Shown here one piece after another: positions 6,629-14,192 of a stretch of DNA of 32,487 nucleotides. The stretch comes from Candidatus Galligastranaerophilus intestinavium (GTDB lineage Bacteria; Cyanobacteriota; Vampirovibrionia; Gastranaerophilales; Gastranaerophilaceae): contig DVJQ01000065.1 of the NCBI GenBank assembly GCA_018716625.1, positions 1-32,487 on the forward strand, in the 5' to 3' direction. The notes beneath the pieces are model-generated. The model was not told the DNA's origin, did no database searches, and saw only the letters and a program-made list of their open reading frames with translations. The position numbers and the translations under genes are program-made. Position 1 is the stretch's first letter. Each line of letters begins with the position of its first letter.

Positions 6629-7054
6629 ATGACAACACATATTGTAGCTTTTGTTTTTTACACACTTGCAATGCTTGGCGTTATGTTTATAGCGTTTAGC
6701 GTATATAAAAACGTGGTTTTGGGGCAAAATTCACATTCAACAAAATTAAAAATTGAAGATATGCTAAGGCTTAATCAAAGAAAATCTTTATACGTAATAA
6801 ATTATCAAGGTGAAAGATTTTTAATAGCCGGTGATAGTGACTCTACCACTCTTATTTCAAAACTTAACACCCAAGAAAAACAAAACAATAGTCAACAAAA
6901 TGTAGTGCAAATTCAAAAAGAGCAGCAATCACCTGCACAAGAAAGTTTTGAAACTCTTGAGGATAAACTTATTGAGCTAAAAAAACTTCATGGCTCAAAA
7001 AACGTTATGAGAACGATATTAAAAGAAATAAATTCAAACAAGGAAAGATACTAA
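6629..7054 (+). CDS. fliO: FliO-like flagellar export-gate assembly protein
   Basis: 141 residues. An N-terminal transmembrane helix (about 5-27) is followed by the FliO core: IEDMLRLNQRKSLYVINYQG, then ERFLIAGDSDSTTLISKL, matching the family's 'rrsl-lV--g-r-lLlG----it-L--L' pattern. After residue 85 there is a Gln-rich linker and a helical C-terminus. FliO is a chaperone that stabilises FliP oligomers during assembly of the FliPQR gate in the inner membrane; it has no injectisome counterpart, which argues for a flagellar origin. AAGGAA precedes the ATG; fliP starts 1 nt after its stop. Confidence 0.75.
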   Translation: MTTHIVAFVFYTLAMLGVMFIAFSVYKNVVLGQNSHSTKLKIEDMLRLNQRKSLYVINYQGERFLIAGDSDSTTLISKLNTQEKQNNSQQNVVQIQKEQQSPAQESFETLEDKLIELKKLHGSKNVMRTILKEINSNKERY

Positions 7055-7055
7055 A

Positions 7056-7694
7056 ATGGATGTACTTTTAAAAGACATAAATCCTGTTATACAGCTGCTT
7101 ATTGTGATGACTCTGTTCTCACTTTTGCCTTTTGTATTTTGCTGTATGACCTCTTTTTTAAGGTTTACAATTGTCTTTTCAATGTTAAAAACAGCCTTGG
7201 GTACTCAAAGTGTACCTCCTGCCATTGTTTTAATAGGTTTATCAATGATTTTAACATTTTATTCCATGTCGCCTGTTTTTGATCAGATGATAAAAGCCGG
7301 AGAGCCTGCTTATAAAAGTGGGAATATCGTGGAGTGTATTGCTCAGGGGTCAAAACCTCTCAAAGAATTTATGCTCAAACAAACACGCCAAAGTGATTTA
7401 GCGTTTTTTGTCGAAAAAACACGAAAAGAGCCGCCAAATACTCCTGATGAGCTTACCATGTGGGAAGTTGCGCCCGCTTATATCATAAGCGAGCTGAAAA
7501 CAGCCTTTGAAATAGGTTTTATAATTTTTGTACCTTTCATTGTGCTTGACCTTGTTGTGGCAAATATTTTACTTGCTTTAGGTATGTTTATGTTATCACC
7601 GACGATTATTTCTCTGCCGTTTAAGCTTTTAATATTTATTGCCGTTGACGGTTGGAGTTTAATTGTAAAAGGACTTGTGGAGAGCTTTAACTGA
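7056..7694 (+). CDS. fliP: Flagellar/type III export gate protein FliP
   Basis: 212 residues. Core subunit of the FliP5Q4R1 export gate in the inner membrane. Signature segments are MTSFLRFTIVFSMLKTALGT and SVPPAIVLIGLSMILTFYSM near the N-terminus, and VPFIVLDLVVANILLALGMF then SPTIISLPFKLLIFIAVDGW near the C-terminus. Four transmembrane segments and a central hydrophilic loop (about 78-145) are visible. It lacks the cleavable signal peptide of many flagellar FliPs and in length is closer to injectisome SctR. AAGGAAAG precedes the ATG. Its TGA overlaps the fliQ ATG. Confidence 0.96.
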   Translation: MDVLLKDINPVIQLLIVMTLFSLLPFVFCCMTSFLRFTIVFSMLKTALGTQSVPPAIVLIGLSMILTFYSMSPVFDQMIKAGEPAYKSGNIVECIAQGSKPLKEFMLKQTRQSDLAFFVEKTRKEPPNTPDELTMWEVAPAYIISELKTAFEIGFIIFVPFIVLDLVVANILLALGMFMLSPTIISLPFKLLIFIAVDGWSLIVKGLVESFN

Positions 7695-8185
7695 TGGAAA
7701 TAATGGTAGAATACCTTGCAAAAGGTTTTATGACAATGCTTATGATTTCGCTGCCCTGCGTACTTGTTGCAGCCTCAATAGGTCTTGTGGTAGGTATTTT
7801 GCAGGCAGTTACACAAGTACAGGAACAAACAATTGCCGCTGCGCCAAAAATTATTGCAGTATTTTTGACTATCATTATTCTTGGGATGTGGTATATTAAA
7901 TTATTGACGGAATTTGTTATAGAAGGCAGTGCAATTGCATTTAATGTATTGCCCCATAATGAAGAATACGTACTGGAATCTAACTATTACAAACACACAA
8001 GACCTTTTGCAAATGAGATGTATGATAAAGTTGATGGATCTCAGAAAGATTTGAAAGAAATTATGAAAAATCCGGGAAAACTCCCTTGGGTCGATAAAGC
8101 GGAAAAAAGCACATACGGCGCAGCAAAAAGGGGAGAAAACCCGACACCTAATTTTATAGAAAAGAAAAAAATAATGGGGAGGTAG
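7694..8185 (+). CDS. fliQ: Flagellar/type III export gate protein FliQ with C-terminal extension
   Basis: The first 90 residues are a normal FliQ: two transmembrane hairpin helices, with SLPCVLVAASIGLVVGILQA, then TQVQEQTIAAAPKIIAV. FliQ is usually about 90 residues; this one has 163. The extra 73 residues (from HNEEYVLESNYY) are hydrophilic, Lys/Glu-rich and end in KKKIMGR; I recognise no domain. The extension follows the second helix, so it would lie on the same side as the FliQ C-terminus. Start ATG at 7694 overlaps the fliP stop (TGATG); ATG at 7703 is an alternative. The reading frame is intact, so this is not a frameshift with a neighbour. Confidence 0.93.
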   Translation: MEIMVEYLAKGFMTMLMISLPCVLVAASIGLVVGILQAVTQVQEQTIAAAPKIIAVFLTIIILGMWYIKLLTEFVIEGSAIAFNVLPHNEEYVLESNYYKHTRPFANEMYDKVDGSQKDLKEIMKNPGKLPWVDKAEKSTYGAAKRGENPTPNFIEKKKIMGR

Positions 8186-8188
8186 ATT

Positions 8189-8572
8189 ATGAAAAAGACA
8201 CTTGCGATTTTAGGACTTATGTTATCCTTTGGCGCGGTTTGTGCTTATGAAATCGATGCCAACAGCATATTTCGCCAAGGTAACAGTGTAGGATTAAAGC
8301 CAAATTCAAGATATACAATTTCTTGTCCTTCAATTATCGAAAATGTTGAAAATGGTGAAAAAAGCAACATAAAATTTTTCTTTATGGATAACGAACCTTT
8401 TAAAACAGGCGACAGAGCTGCAAGTACTCTTGTGATAAGAACTTATGAGCCTTCAAATTCTTATTTTAAAGTCTTCACCCAAGACGGTAATACACAGGCG
8501 ATAAAATATAACGTAAATGAAAAATACAACAAAATGGGTGCAATTGTGGGCAACTGCAGAATTGAACCCTAA
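8189..8572 (+). CDS. Secreted protein of unknown function inside the export-gate operon
   Basis: 127 residues. A clear Sec signal peptide ends at residue 19 (MKKTLAILGLMLSFGAVCA, cleaved before YE). The mature 108 residues have no recognised domain; they contain two Cys (SCPS and GNCRIEP) that could form a disulfide and look beta-rich. GGGAGG lies just before the ATG, overlapping the fliQ stop, and the gene is followed 10 nt later by fliR. Its position suggests a periplasmic or outer-membrane partner of the export apparatus; this is inference from context only. Confidence 0.85.
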   Translation: MKKTLAILGLMLSFGAVCAYEIDANSIFRQGNSVGLKPNSRYTISCPSIIENVENGEKSNIKFFFMDNEPFKTGDRAASTLVIRTYEPSNSYFKVFTQDGNTQAIKYNVNEKYNKMGAIVGNCRIEP

Positions 8573-8582
8573 AAAATAACTT

Positions 8583-9362
8583 ATGGACTTATTTTTGGCA
8601 CAATTTGCAAAACTTTTTCCCGAGCTCAATCTTGCATTGGGCGCGGGTATTATGGTGTTTAGCAGACTCTTGGGGCTAATGCAATTTGCACCACCCTTTA
8701 ACAGAAAAGAAGTCCCCTCCCTTGTAAGGCTTTCAATGGCTCTTATTATAACAGTGATTGTCACTATGCTTATAAAACCCCAACCTATCCCTCCAAATAC
8801 TTCAATTATGATGGGAATACTTTTAAACTATGCTTTCGGGGCAATTTTGGGCTACATTGCAAACTGTATACTTGCTGCAATAAGTGCAGGCGGGGATATG
8901 ATAAATACTCAAATGGGACTTTCGTCTGCTATGGTTTTAGACCCGACAACCCGTTCGCAAACTTCTATTTTGGGCAATTATTTTACAATTTTAGGCTTGA
9001 TAATTTTTATAAGCGCAGGCGGAGCGTATTGGCTACTAAATGCTTTCATAAGGAGTTTTGATGTTTTTGGAATGTATCAGACAATCATTCCCTTGTCAAA
9101 AGTCATTAATATTGACTATCTGGTAGTTATTACCTCAAATGTACTTTATTTTGGCATGCAGCTTGCCGCTCCTGTTTTGCTTGCGACTTTGGGTCAGGAC
9201 ATAATCTTAGGTATAATTTCAAAAACAGCCCCGCAGGTAAACGTATTTCAGCTCAGCTTTTTGTTCAAGCCGGTTATGGGTGCGCTTATTTTAATTTGGA
9301 TTTTACCAATGCTAATAAACGTTATAACCGATTATATGACTTCTTATGCAAGTATTTTCTAA
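8583..9362 (+). CDS. fliR: Flagellar/type III export gate protein FliR
   Basis: 259 residues, normal length. Six to seven transmembrane segments; family positions are FSRLLGLMQFAPPFNRKEVP near the N-terminus, AGGDMINTQMGLSSAMVLDP in the middle, and LGQDIILGIISKTAPQVNVF near the C-terminus. It is the single FliR subunit that closes the FliP5Q4R1 gate. No Shine-Dalgarno precedes the ATG. flhB, which often follows or is fused to fliR, is not in the window: the next gene is convergent and only 5 nt away. Confidence 0.96.
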   Translation: MDLFLAQFAKLFPELNLALGAGIMVFSRLLGLMQFAPPFNRKEVPSLVRLSMALIITVIVTMLIKPQPIPPNTSIMMGILLNYAFGAILGYIANCILAAISAGGDMINTQMGLSSAMVLDPTTRSQTSILGNYFTILGLIIFISAGGAYWLLNAFIRSFDVFGMYQTIIPLSKVINIDYLVVITSNVLYFGMQLAAPVLLATLGQDIILGIISKTAPQVNVFQLSFLFKPVMGALILIWILPMLINVITDYMTSYASIF

Positions 9363-9367
9363 ATGTT

Positions 9368-10426
9368 TTATGAAACTACTTTGCTTAGTCCATGGGGCTT
9401 ATCAACGTTGCGATTTAAAATGAGCGCGATTTTTAGCGAAAGCATTTGTACAACAAATACAACACTTAAAATTCTTGTCAATAAATCTTCGCTGTAGGGA
9501 AATACTACTGCTATTTTTGAGCAGAATTTTTCCTGACAGTCGGTTATAACAACGCTTTTTGGACCGTAATCGTCATTTATTTTATCAAGAGTTTTTATTT
9601 CAAAATTGCAAAAGTTGCTTGTTATAATTTCAACAACCGTATCAATTTTATTTAAAATCGCGATGTGCCCATGTAAAAATTCGCCCATAGAACAAGAATT
9701 TGCGTCTATATAAGATGTTTCTTTTATTTTAAGAGCGCACTCGCGAGCAAGAGCGTAGTTTGCTCCCTGACCTATTACACTGAAAGCTTTGTATTTAGAT
9801 AAAAATTCTGCAGCTTTGTCGATGTTTAGTGTTAAATCTAAAACGCTCTCGATATTTTTTTGCACTTCGTCAATGTTTTTTAAGTATTGAGCAGTGTCTA
9901 AAAGTTTATTTTGAGCAATTTTCAGCGCACAAAGATAAAGGGCGCAAATGCTTGCGCTAAAAGATTTTGTTGCGGCAATAGAGTTTTCAACTTTTGCGTT
10001 AATGTTTATTTTATAGTCGCAAAGTTCCCACAGGGTAGAGTTTTCATTGTTAACTATTGCATAAGCCCTTGCTCCTGCCTCTTTTACTTTTCTTGCAGCA
10101 AGTGTTGTGTCATAGGTTTCGCCTGATTGGCTTATAAAAAAGTATAAAACAGTTTTATCCGGTGTTTTTTCGCTGCAAATAAATTCGCCCGAGAAAATTA
10201 CTTCTGTGTCTGTTTGTGCAATTTTTTCAAAGAAAGTTTTTGCGACAAGTCCGCAGTTGTAAGAGGAACCGCTTGCAATGATTTTAACCTGCCTTACAAT
10301 TAAAGGCATATCAAGCGTTACAGCATAGTTTTCAACATATTTTGAAATAAGTGAGCCAATAATACTTGATTGCTCGAGTATTTCCATTTCCATTTTTGTT
10401 TGTTTTGGTTTTTTTGAAAAAAACAT
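9368..10426 (-). CDS. SIS-domain protein, GlmS isomerase-like without glutaminase domain
   Basis: 352 residues with two sugar-isomerase (SIS) domains, about 45-180 and 210-340. Visible GlmS-like motifs: EMEILEQ at the start, ASGSSYNCG, ISQSGETYDT, ATKSFSASI, GQGANYALARECALKIKE, SMGEFLHGHIAIL (matching the catalytic GELKHGP region) and a C-terminal DKPHGLSKVV like DxPRxLAKSVT. The N-terminal glutamine amidotransferase domain of GlmS is absent, so it probably acts as an isomerase/deaminase on an amino-sugar phosphate or phosphorylated glycated amine (AgaS or FrlB type). Start ATG 10426 has AGGT upstream. Not an assigned glmS. Confidence 0.85.
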   Translation of the reverse strand: MFFSKKPKQTKMEMEILEQSSIIGSLISKYVENYAVTLDMPLIVRQVKIIASGSSYNCGLVAKTFFEKIAQTDTEVIFSGEFICSEKTPDKTVLYFFISQSGETYDTTLAARKVKEAGARAYAIVNNENSTLWELCDYKININAKVENSIAATKSFSASICALYLCALKIAQNKLLDTAQYLKNIDEVQKNIESVLDLTLNIDKAAEFLSKYKAFSVIGQGANYALARECALKIKETSYIDANSCSMGEFLHGHIAILNKIDTVVEIITSNFCNFEIKTLDKINDDYGPKSVVITDCQEKFCSKIAVVFPYSEDLLTRILSVVFVVQMLSLKIALILNRNVDKPHGLSKVVS

Positions 10427-10457
10427 AATATACCTGCAAATTATTTTCTTAATTCAT

Positions 10458-10465
10458 ATTATAAT
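10458..10465. promoter_or_regulatory. Symmetric -10 core for SIS gene and hemW
   Basis: ATTATAAT inside ATATTATAATAT. The plus TATAAT (10460-10465) ends 6 nt before the hemW ATG, a leaderless arrangement. The minus TATAAT (10463-10458) leaves a leader of about 26 nt with a Shine-Dalgarno for the SIS gene. No good -35 is seen on the plus side. Confidence 0.5.
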
Positions 10466-10471
10466 ATTAAT

Positions 10472-11551
10472 ATGCCCAAAAGTGTTTATATTCATATACC
10501 CTTTTGTATTAAAAAATGTGCTTACTGTTCTTTCTTGTCGGGTATAAGCCCAATGTTTAAGGCTGATTATACAGATAGCCTAGTTAAAGAGATTAAAAAA
10601 TTTTATGAGGGGACTTTTTTAAATACAATTTATTTTGGAGGGGGAACGCCTTCTCTTTTAGAGCCATTAGAGGTTAAAAAGATACTTGATTGTTTTAATT
10701 TCAATAAAGATTGCGAAATTACTCTTGAGATGAATCCAAAAACTGCAAATTTAGAGAAATTAAAAGCTTTTTTCGATATCGGTATAAACAGAATAAGCCT
10801 TGGCGTGCAGTCTTTTGACGACAATATTTTAAAAATTGCAGGCAGAATACACAATTCCAATGAAGCGCTTAAAAGTATTGAGGATATTAAAAATGCGGGT
10901 TTTAAAAATTTTAGCATTGATTTAATGTATGGTTTACCGCACCAAACTCTAAAAATTTGGCAAAATACTTTAGAGCAAGCAAAAAAACTCGCCCCGCCGC
11001 ACATTTCGCTGTACGGATTAAAAATCGAGCAGGGCAGTGATTTTTATTCTAATCCGCCAAAAAACTTGCCTGACAATGACACTCAGGCCGATATGTACGA
11101 GATGGCACTTGAGGTTTTTAATGACTATTGTCACTATGAATTTTCAAATTTTGCAAAAGCTAAAGATTTTTTTTCGCGTCATAACCTAAACTACTGGAAT
11201 GTTGAACCATATTGGGGTTTTGGTGTCGCGGCCGCAGGTTTTACAGGAAACAAGCGCTACGAAAATGAAAATGATTTTGAAAAATATTTAAAAAATCCGA
11301 CATCAGACAAAAATTTTTACAAAACAAATTTGCTTGAGGAGCATATATTTTTGGGTTTTAGAAAATCAGAAGGTATAAACAAAAAAGAAATCAGTGAAAA
11401 ATTTTCAATTGATTTTGATGAAAAATATGCAAATCAGCTTGATAAATTTATTTCAAACGGTCTTATTCAAAAAACTTTACATGGTTACAAATTGACAAAA
11501 ACCGGCGTAATGCTTTCTAATTTGGTGCTTTGCGAATTTTTGGACGATTAG
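10472..11551 (+). CDS. hemW: Radical SAM protein HemW (heme chaperone)
   Basis: 359 residues. The 4Fe-4S/SAM motif is C12-x3-C16-x2-C19 in IHIPFCIKKCAYCSF, followed by GGGTPSLL, EMNPKT, RISLGVQSF and DLMYGLPHQT, all typical of the HemN/HemW family. The HemW-specific HNxxYW is present (HNLNYWNVEPYWGFGVAAAGF region), and the CxxxCxxC is followed by Phe and not the fourth Cys of true HemN oxidases, so heme trafficking fits better than coproporphyrinogen oxidation. The ATG is 6 nt from a TATAAT and lacks a Shine-Dalgarno. Confidence 0.93.
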   Translation: MPKSVYIHIPFCIKKCAYCSFLSGISPMFKADYTDSLVKEIKKFYEGTFLNTIYFGGGTPSLLEPLEVKKILDCFNFNKDCEITLEMNPKTANLEKLKAFFDIGINRISLGVQSFDDNILKIAGRIHNSNEALKSIEDIKNAGFKNFSIDLMYGLPHQTLKIWQNTLEQAKKLAPPHISLYGLKIEQGSDFYSNPPKNLPDNDTQADMYEMALEVFNDYCHYEFSNFAKAKDFFSRHNLNYWNVEPYWGFGVAAAGFTGNKRYENENDFEKYLKNPTSDKNFYKTNLLEEHIFLGFRKSEGINKKEISEKFSIDFDEKYANQLDKFISNGLIQKTLHGYKLTKTGVMLSNLVLCEFLDD

Positions 11552-11568
11552 TATTAATCTTTTGAAAG

Positions 11569-11597
11569 TTGCCAAAGAGCAAAAATGAGTCTAAGAT
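11569..11597 (+). promoter_or_regulatory. Promoter with leaderless spacing for the 11604 gene
   Basis: TTGCCA (11569-11574), 17 bp, TAAGAT (11592-11597), then 6 nt to ATG at 11604. This is among the clearest -35/-10/ATG leaderless arrangements in the window. Confidence 0.65.
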
Positions 11598-11603
11598 TAG
11601 ATT

Positions 11604-11948
11604 ATGACAAATTTCACCAAAAAACGTTGGTACGACAGCGAACCTTGGACAGCTGAGGTGCTTGAGGTATTGCAAACTCTTACAATTCGCTCGCACTATG
11701 AAATTGCGCGCGAAGTAATTAAAGTAATTGATGTTATTAGGGCAAATAACCGCGAGCGCGATGAGATACCCCTGAGCCTCGGTTTAGACAGAGTTCTGGG
11801 GCTGTATAAAGAGCAAAATAAAAGAAGATGGTATGATAACTCCATGCCTTTATCGAGAATTTTTAAAACCGCGTCTTGCTTGCCTGATGAAGATTTTCAA
11901 AATATTATGCAGGGAATTTCCCTGAGTTTAAGGAATGAAATACAATGA
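11604..11948 (+). CDS. Hypothetical protein with duplicated (K/R)RWYD motif
   Basis: 114 residues, mostly helical, not recognised. KKRWYDSEPWTAEVLEVLQ near the N-terminus and KRRWYDNSMPLSRIFKTAS in the second half look like a short internal duplication. No Cys cluster, signal peptide or membrane segment. Its last codons overlap the next gene by ATGA (11945-11948), so the two proteins are likely translated together and may interact. The start at 11604 is supported by the promoter 6 nt upstream. Confidence 0.75.
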   Translation: MTNFTKKRWYDSEPWTAEVLEVLQTLTIRSHYEIAREVIKVIDVIRANNRERDEIPLSLGLDRVLGLYKEQNKRRWYDNSMPLSRIFKTASCLPDEDFQNIMQGISLSLRNEIQ

Positions 11949-12259
11949 ATGAACAAGAACAGATTATTGCAGATATGCAACAAGTTGTAGAGCAAATGTT
12001 TAAAGATGATGTTGAGGAAAATCCTGACTCGTTGAATGAATATTTTGACTGCAGTGCTTGCGGCAAAAATGCGCCTCTGGCTGGCTCTGTTCAATATGGC
12101 AAATACAGACTTTGTAATTCTTGCGTTCTGCTTGCAGAAACAGGTTTTGCTCTTAAAAAATTTAACAATATCCAAGCACTGATTGATGCTATGGAAGATA
12201 AGCGCCTTGAGGAGCTTTGTGACTTTATCAAAAAAGACGAGGCAAAGGGAAACAACTAA
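11945..12259 (+). CDS. Small zinc-ribbon-like protein coupled to the preceding gene
   Basis: 104 residues. Acidic N-terminal helix (about 1-32), then FDCSACGKNAPLAGSV and YRLCNSCVLLAE, a CxxC-x(19)-CxxC pattern typical of a zinc ribbon, then a helical C-terminus (DAMEDKRLEELCDFIKKDE). Function unknown; possible protein-protein or nucleic-acid binding. Its ATG overlaps the preceding TGA by 4 nt. Its stop is shared tail-to-tail with kdsA (CTAA at 12256-12259). Confidence 0.8.
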   Translation: MNEQEQIIADMQQVVEQMFKDDVEENPDSLNEYFDCSACGKNAPLAGSVQYGKYRLCNSCVLLAETGFALKKFNNIQALIDAMEDKRLEELCDFIKKDEAKGNN

Positions 12260-13074
12260 AGTGTCTTTGTTAGATCAAAAAGTTTTTTCAAGTCGGAAAA
12301 TAATTCATAAGCGTCATCAAGTGCAATCATATTATCCCCGTCGCACTTAGCACAGCTTGGGCATGGGTGAATTTCAAAAAATAAAGCCCTTGCGCCTGCC
12401 GCAATAGCGCTTTTTGCAAGTAAGGGAACAAATTTCCTTTCACCGCCCGAGCTTTCCCCGCGTCCCCCAGGTAATTGAACGCTGTGAGTAGCGTCAAACA
12501 CAACAGGATAGCCCATTTCCTGAATAATTTGAATTGAGCGCATATCGACAACTAAATTGTTATAACCAAAACTTGTGCCGCGCTCTGTTATTAAAATTTT
12601 ATCGTTGTTGCTGTCTAAAACTTTCTTTGCAAGCGAGTCCATCTGATAAGGGGATAAAAACTGTCCTTTTTTGATATTTACAACTTTTCCCGTTTCAGCC
12701 GCAGCAACAAGCATATCGGTCTGTCTGCACAAAAAAGCGGGTATCTGCAAAACATCAGCCACGCGTGCAACCTCTTGCGCTTGATAAGGCTCATGAAAAT
12801 CAGTCACAACAGGCACATTGAACTTTTGTTTTACTTCATTTAACATATCCAAGCCCGCTTTAAGCCCGGGGCCTCTGTAGGAGTTGATTGACGAGCGGTT
12901 TGCCTTATCGAAACTTGCTTTAAAAATGTAGTTAATATCAAGCTTATTACATATTTCTTTTAATTTTTGTGCACACAAAAAAAGCATGTCAGAATTTTCT
13001 ATTACGCAGGGACCTGCAAAAATAGTAAGCTTATTGCCGCCGATTTCAAAATTGTTAAGTTGTACTGTTTTCAT
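12256..13074 (-). CDS. kdsA: 3-deoxy-8-phosphooctulonate synthase (KDO-8-phosphate synthase)
   Basis: 272 residues, normal length. Condenses phosphoenolpyruvate and arabinose 5-phosphate to KDO-8-P for lipopolysaccharide inner core, so the host is expected to be diderm. Motifs: FAGPCVIENSD, FKASFDKANRSS, SYRGPGL, VTDFHEPYQ, DATHSVQLPGG and FFEIHPCPSCAKCDGDNM. The Cys in AGPC (Asn in the E. coli metal-independent type), with the His, Glu and Asp in later motifs, indicates the metal-dependent class. The unusual CPSCAKCDGD adds two extra Cys near the active-site Asp. A TATAAT ends 7 nt before the ATG and no Shine-Dalgarno is present. Confidence 0.97.
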   Translation of the reverse strand: MKTVQLNNFEIGGNKLTIFAGPCVIENSDMLFLCAQKLKEICNKLDINYIFKASFDKANRSSINSYRGPGLKAGLDMLNEVKQKFNVPVVTDFHEPYQAQEVARVADVLQIPAFLCRQTDMLVAAAETGKVVNIKKGQFLSPYQMDSLAKKVLDSNNDKILITERGTSFGYNNLVVDMRSIQIIQEMGYPVVFDATHSVQLPGGRGESSGGERKFVPLLAKSAIAAGARALFFEIHPCPSCAKCDGDNMIALDDAYELFSDLKKLFDLTKTL

Positions 13075-13081
13075 AAATTTT

Positions 13082-13091
13082 ATTATATAAT
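13082..13091. promoter_or_regulatory. Symmetric -10 core for kdsA and recA
   Basis: ATTATATAAT contains TATAAT on both strands: 13087-13082 for kdsA (7 nt before its ATG) and 13086-13091 for recA (leader of about 28 nt with AGAGGA). No obvious LexA box is visible in the 50-nt gap. Confidence 0.55.
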
Positions 13092-13124
13092 ATTCATAAA
13101 GATTAGGGAATAGAGGATTTTTAA

Positions 13125-14192
13125 ATGGCTGAAACTAAAGAAAAAGAACTCGATGAGATAAAGGCAGGCAAAGATAAAGCCTTAAAACTCGCTTTAGATA
13201 AGATTGAAAAAGATTTTGGCAAGGGTTCTATAATGCGTCTTGGCGACAAGTCTACGCTTAATGTGGAATACATCCCTACAGGGGCGCTGGCGCTTGATAT
13301 AGCACTTGGCATTGGCGGTGTTCCAAAAGGCAGAGTTATAGAAATTTACGGGCCTGAGTCAAGCGGTAAAACAACTTTAGCTCAGCACATTGTCGCAGAA
13401 TCCCAAAAAAGAGGAGGCATTGCAGCATTCATCGACGCAGAACATGCTCTTGATCCTGAATATGCGAGAAATTTAGGCGTAAATGTGGATGAGCTTTTAA
13501 TTTCTCAGCCTGATACGGGTGAGCAGGCGCTTGAAATTACAGAGGAGCTTGTGCGCTCGGGTGCAATAGATGTTATTGTCATCGACTCAGTTGCAGCACT
13601 TGTGCCTAAGGCTGAAATTGAAAAAGCGATGGATGAGCAGCAAATGGGTCTGCAAGCTCGTTTGATGTCAAAGGCTTTAAGGAAATTAACCGGTATTGTG
13701 GGCAAAACAAATACAACGGTTATTTTTATTAACCAATTAAGGCAAAAAATCGGCATTATGTTTGGTAATCCGGAAACAACAACAGGCGGAAATGCCCTTA
13801 AATACTATGCTTCTGTTAGACTTGACATAAGAAGGATAGACTCTGTTAAAAACAAAGACGGTGAGGACATCGGTAACAGAGTAAAAGTAAAAGTCGTTAA
13901 AAACAAAGTTGCTCCGCCCTTTAGAATTGCCGAATTTGACATAATTTACGGCAAGGGAATTTGTGCCATAGGCAATATTCTGGATGTTGCGGTTAATATG
14001 GATATAGTTAAAAAAGCCGGTGCTTGGTTTAGCTATAACGATGAAAAACTGGGTCAGGGCAGAGATAAATCAAAAGAATTTTTGGAAGCAAATCCTGATA
14101 TTTTAGCAGAAATTGAAACCAAAGTAAGAGAAAAACTTGCAGCGGCAAAAAAAGCTAACCAAAAGACAGAAGAAGAAAATAAGGAAGAATAA
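13125..14192 (+). CDS. recA: Recombinase RecA
   Basis: 355 residues. ATP-dependent strand exchange and SOS co-protease. Walker [10 protein letters not shown] (about 75-83), the catalytic Glu region ([10 protein letters not shown]), Walker [18 protein letters not shown], loop L1 ([19 protein letters not shown]), L2 region [20 protein letters not shown] and [17 protein letters not shown] are all intact. The C-terminal tail is Lys/Glu-rich. AGAGGA lies upstream of the ATG at 13125. The TAA overlaps the next gene's ATG (TAATG), so it is cotranscribed and coupled with rfbA. Confidence 0.99.
   Translation: MAETKEKELDEIKAGKDKALKLALDKIEKDFGKGSIMRLGDKSTLNVEYIPTGALALDIALGIGGVPKGRVIEIYGPESSGKTTLAQHIVAESQKRGGIAAFIDAEHALDPEYARNLGVNVDELLISQPDTGEQALEITEELVRSGAIDVIVIDSVAALVPKAEIEKAMDEQQMGLQARLMSKALRKLTGIVGKTNTTVIFINQLRQKIGIMFGNPETTTGGNALKYYASVRLDIRRIDSVKNKDGEDIGNRVKVKVVKNKVAPPFRIAEFDIIYGKGICAIGNILDVAVNMDIVKKAGAWFSYNDEKLGQGRDKSKEFLEANPDILAEIETKVREKLAAAKKANQKTEEENKEE

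Noticed and set aside
6183-6671. Long minus-strand open frame opposite the tandem-SpoA gene
   Set aside because: It is the complement of the Gln/Pro/Ala-rich tail and gives a Leu/Ser/Cys low-complexity translation; shadow frame.
13075-13124. LexA/SOS box upstream of recA
   Set aside because: No GAAC-N4-GTTC or CTG-N10-CAG type palindrome is visible; only the symmetric -10 core.
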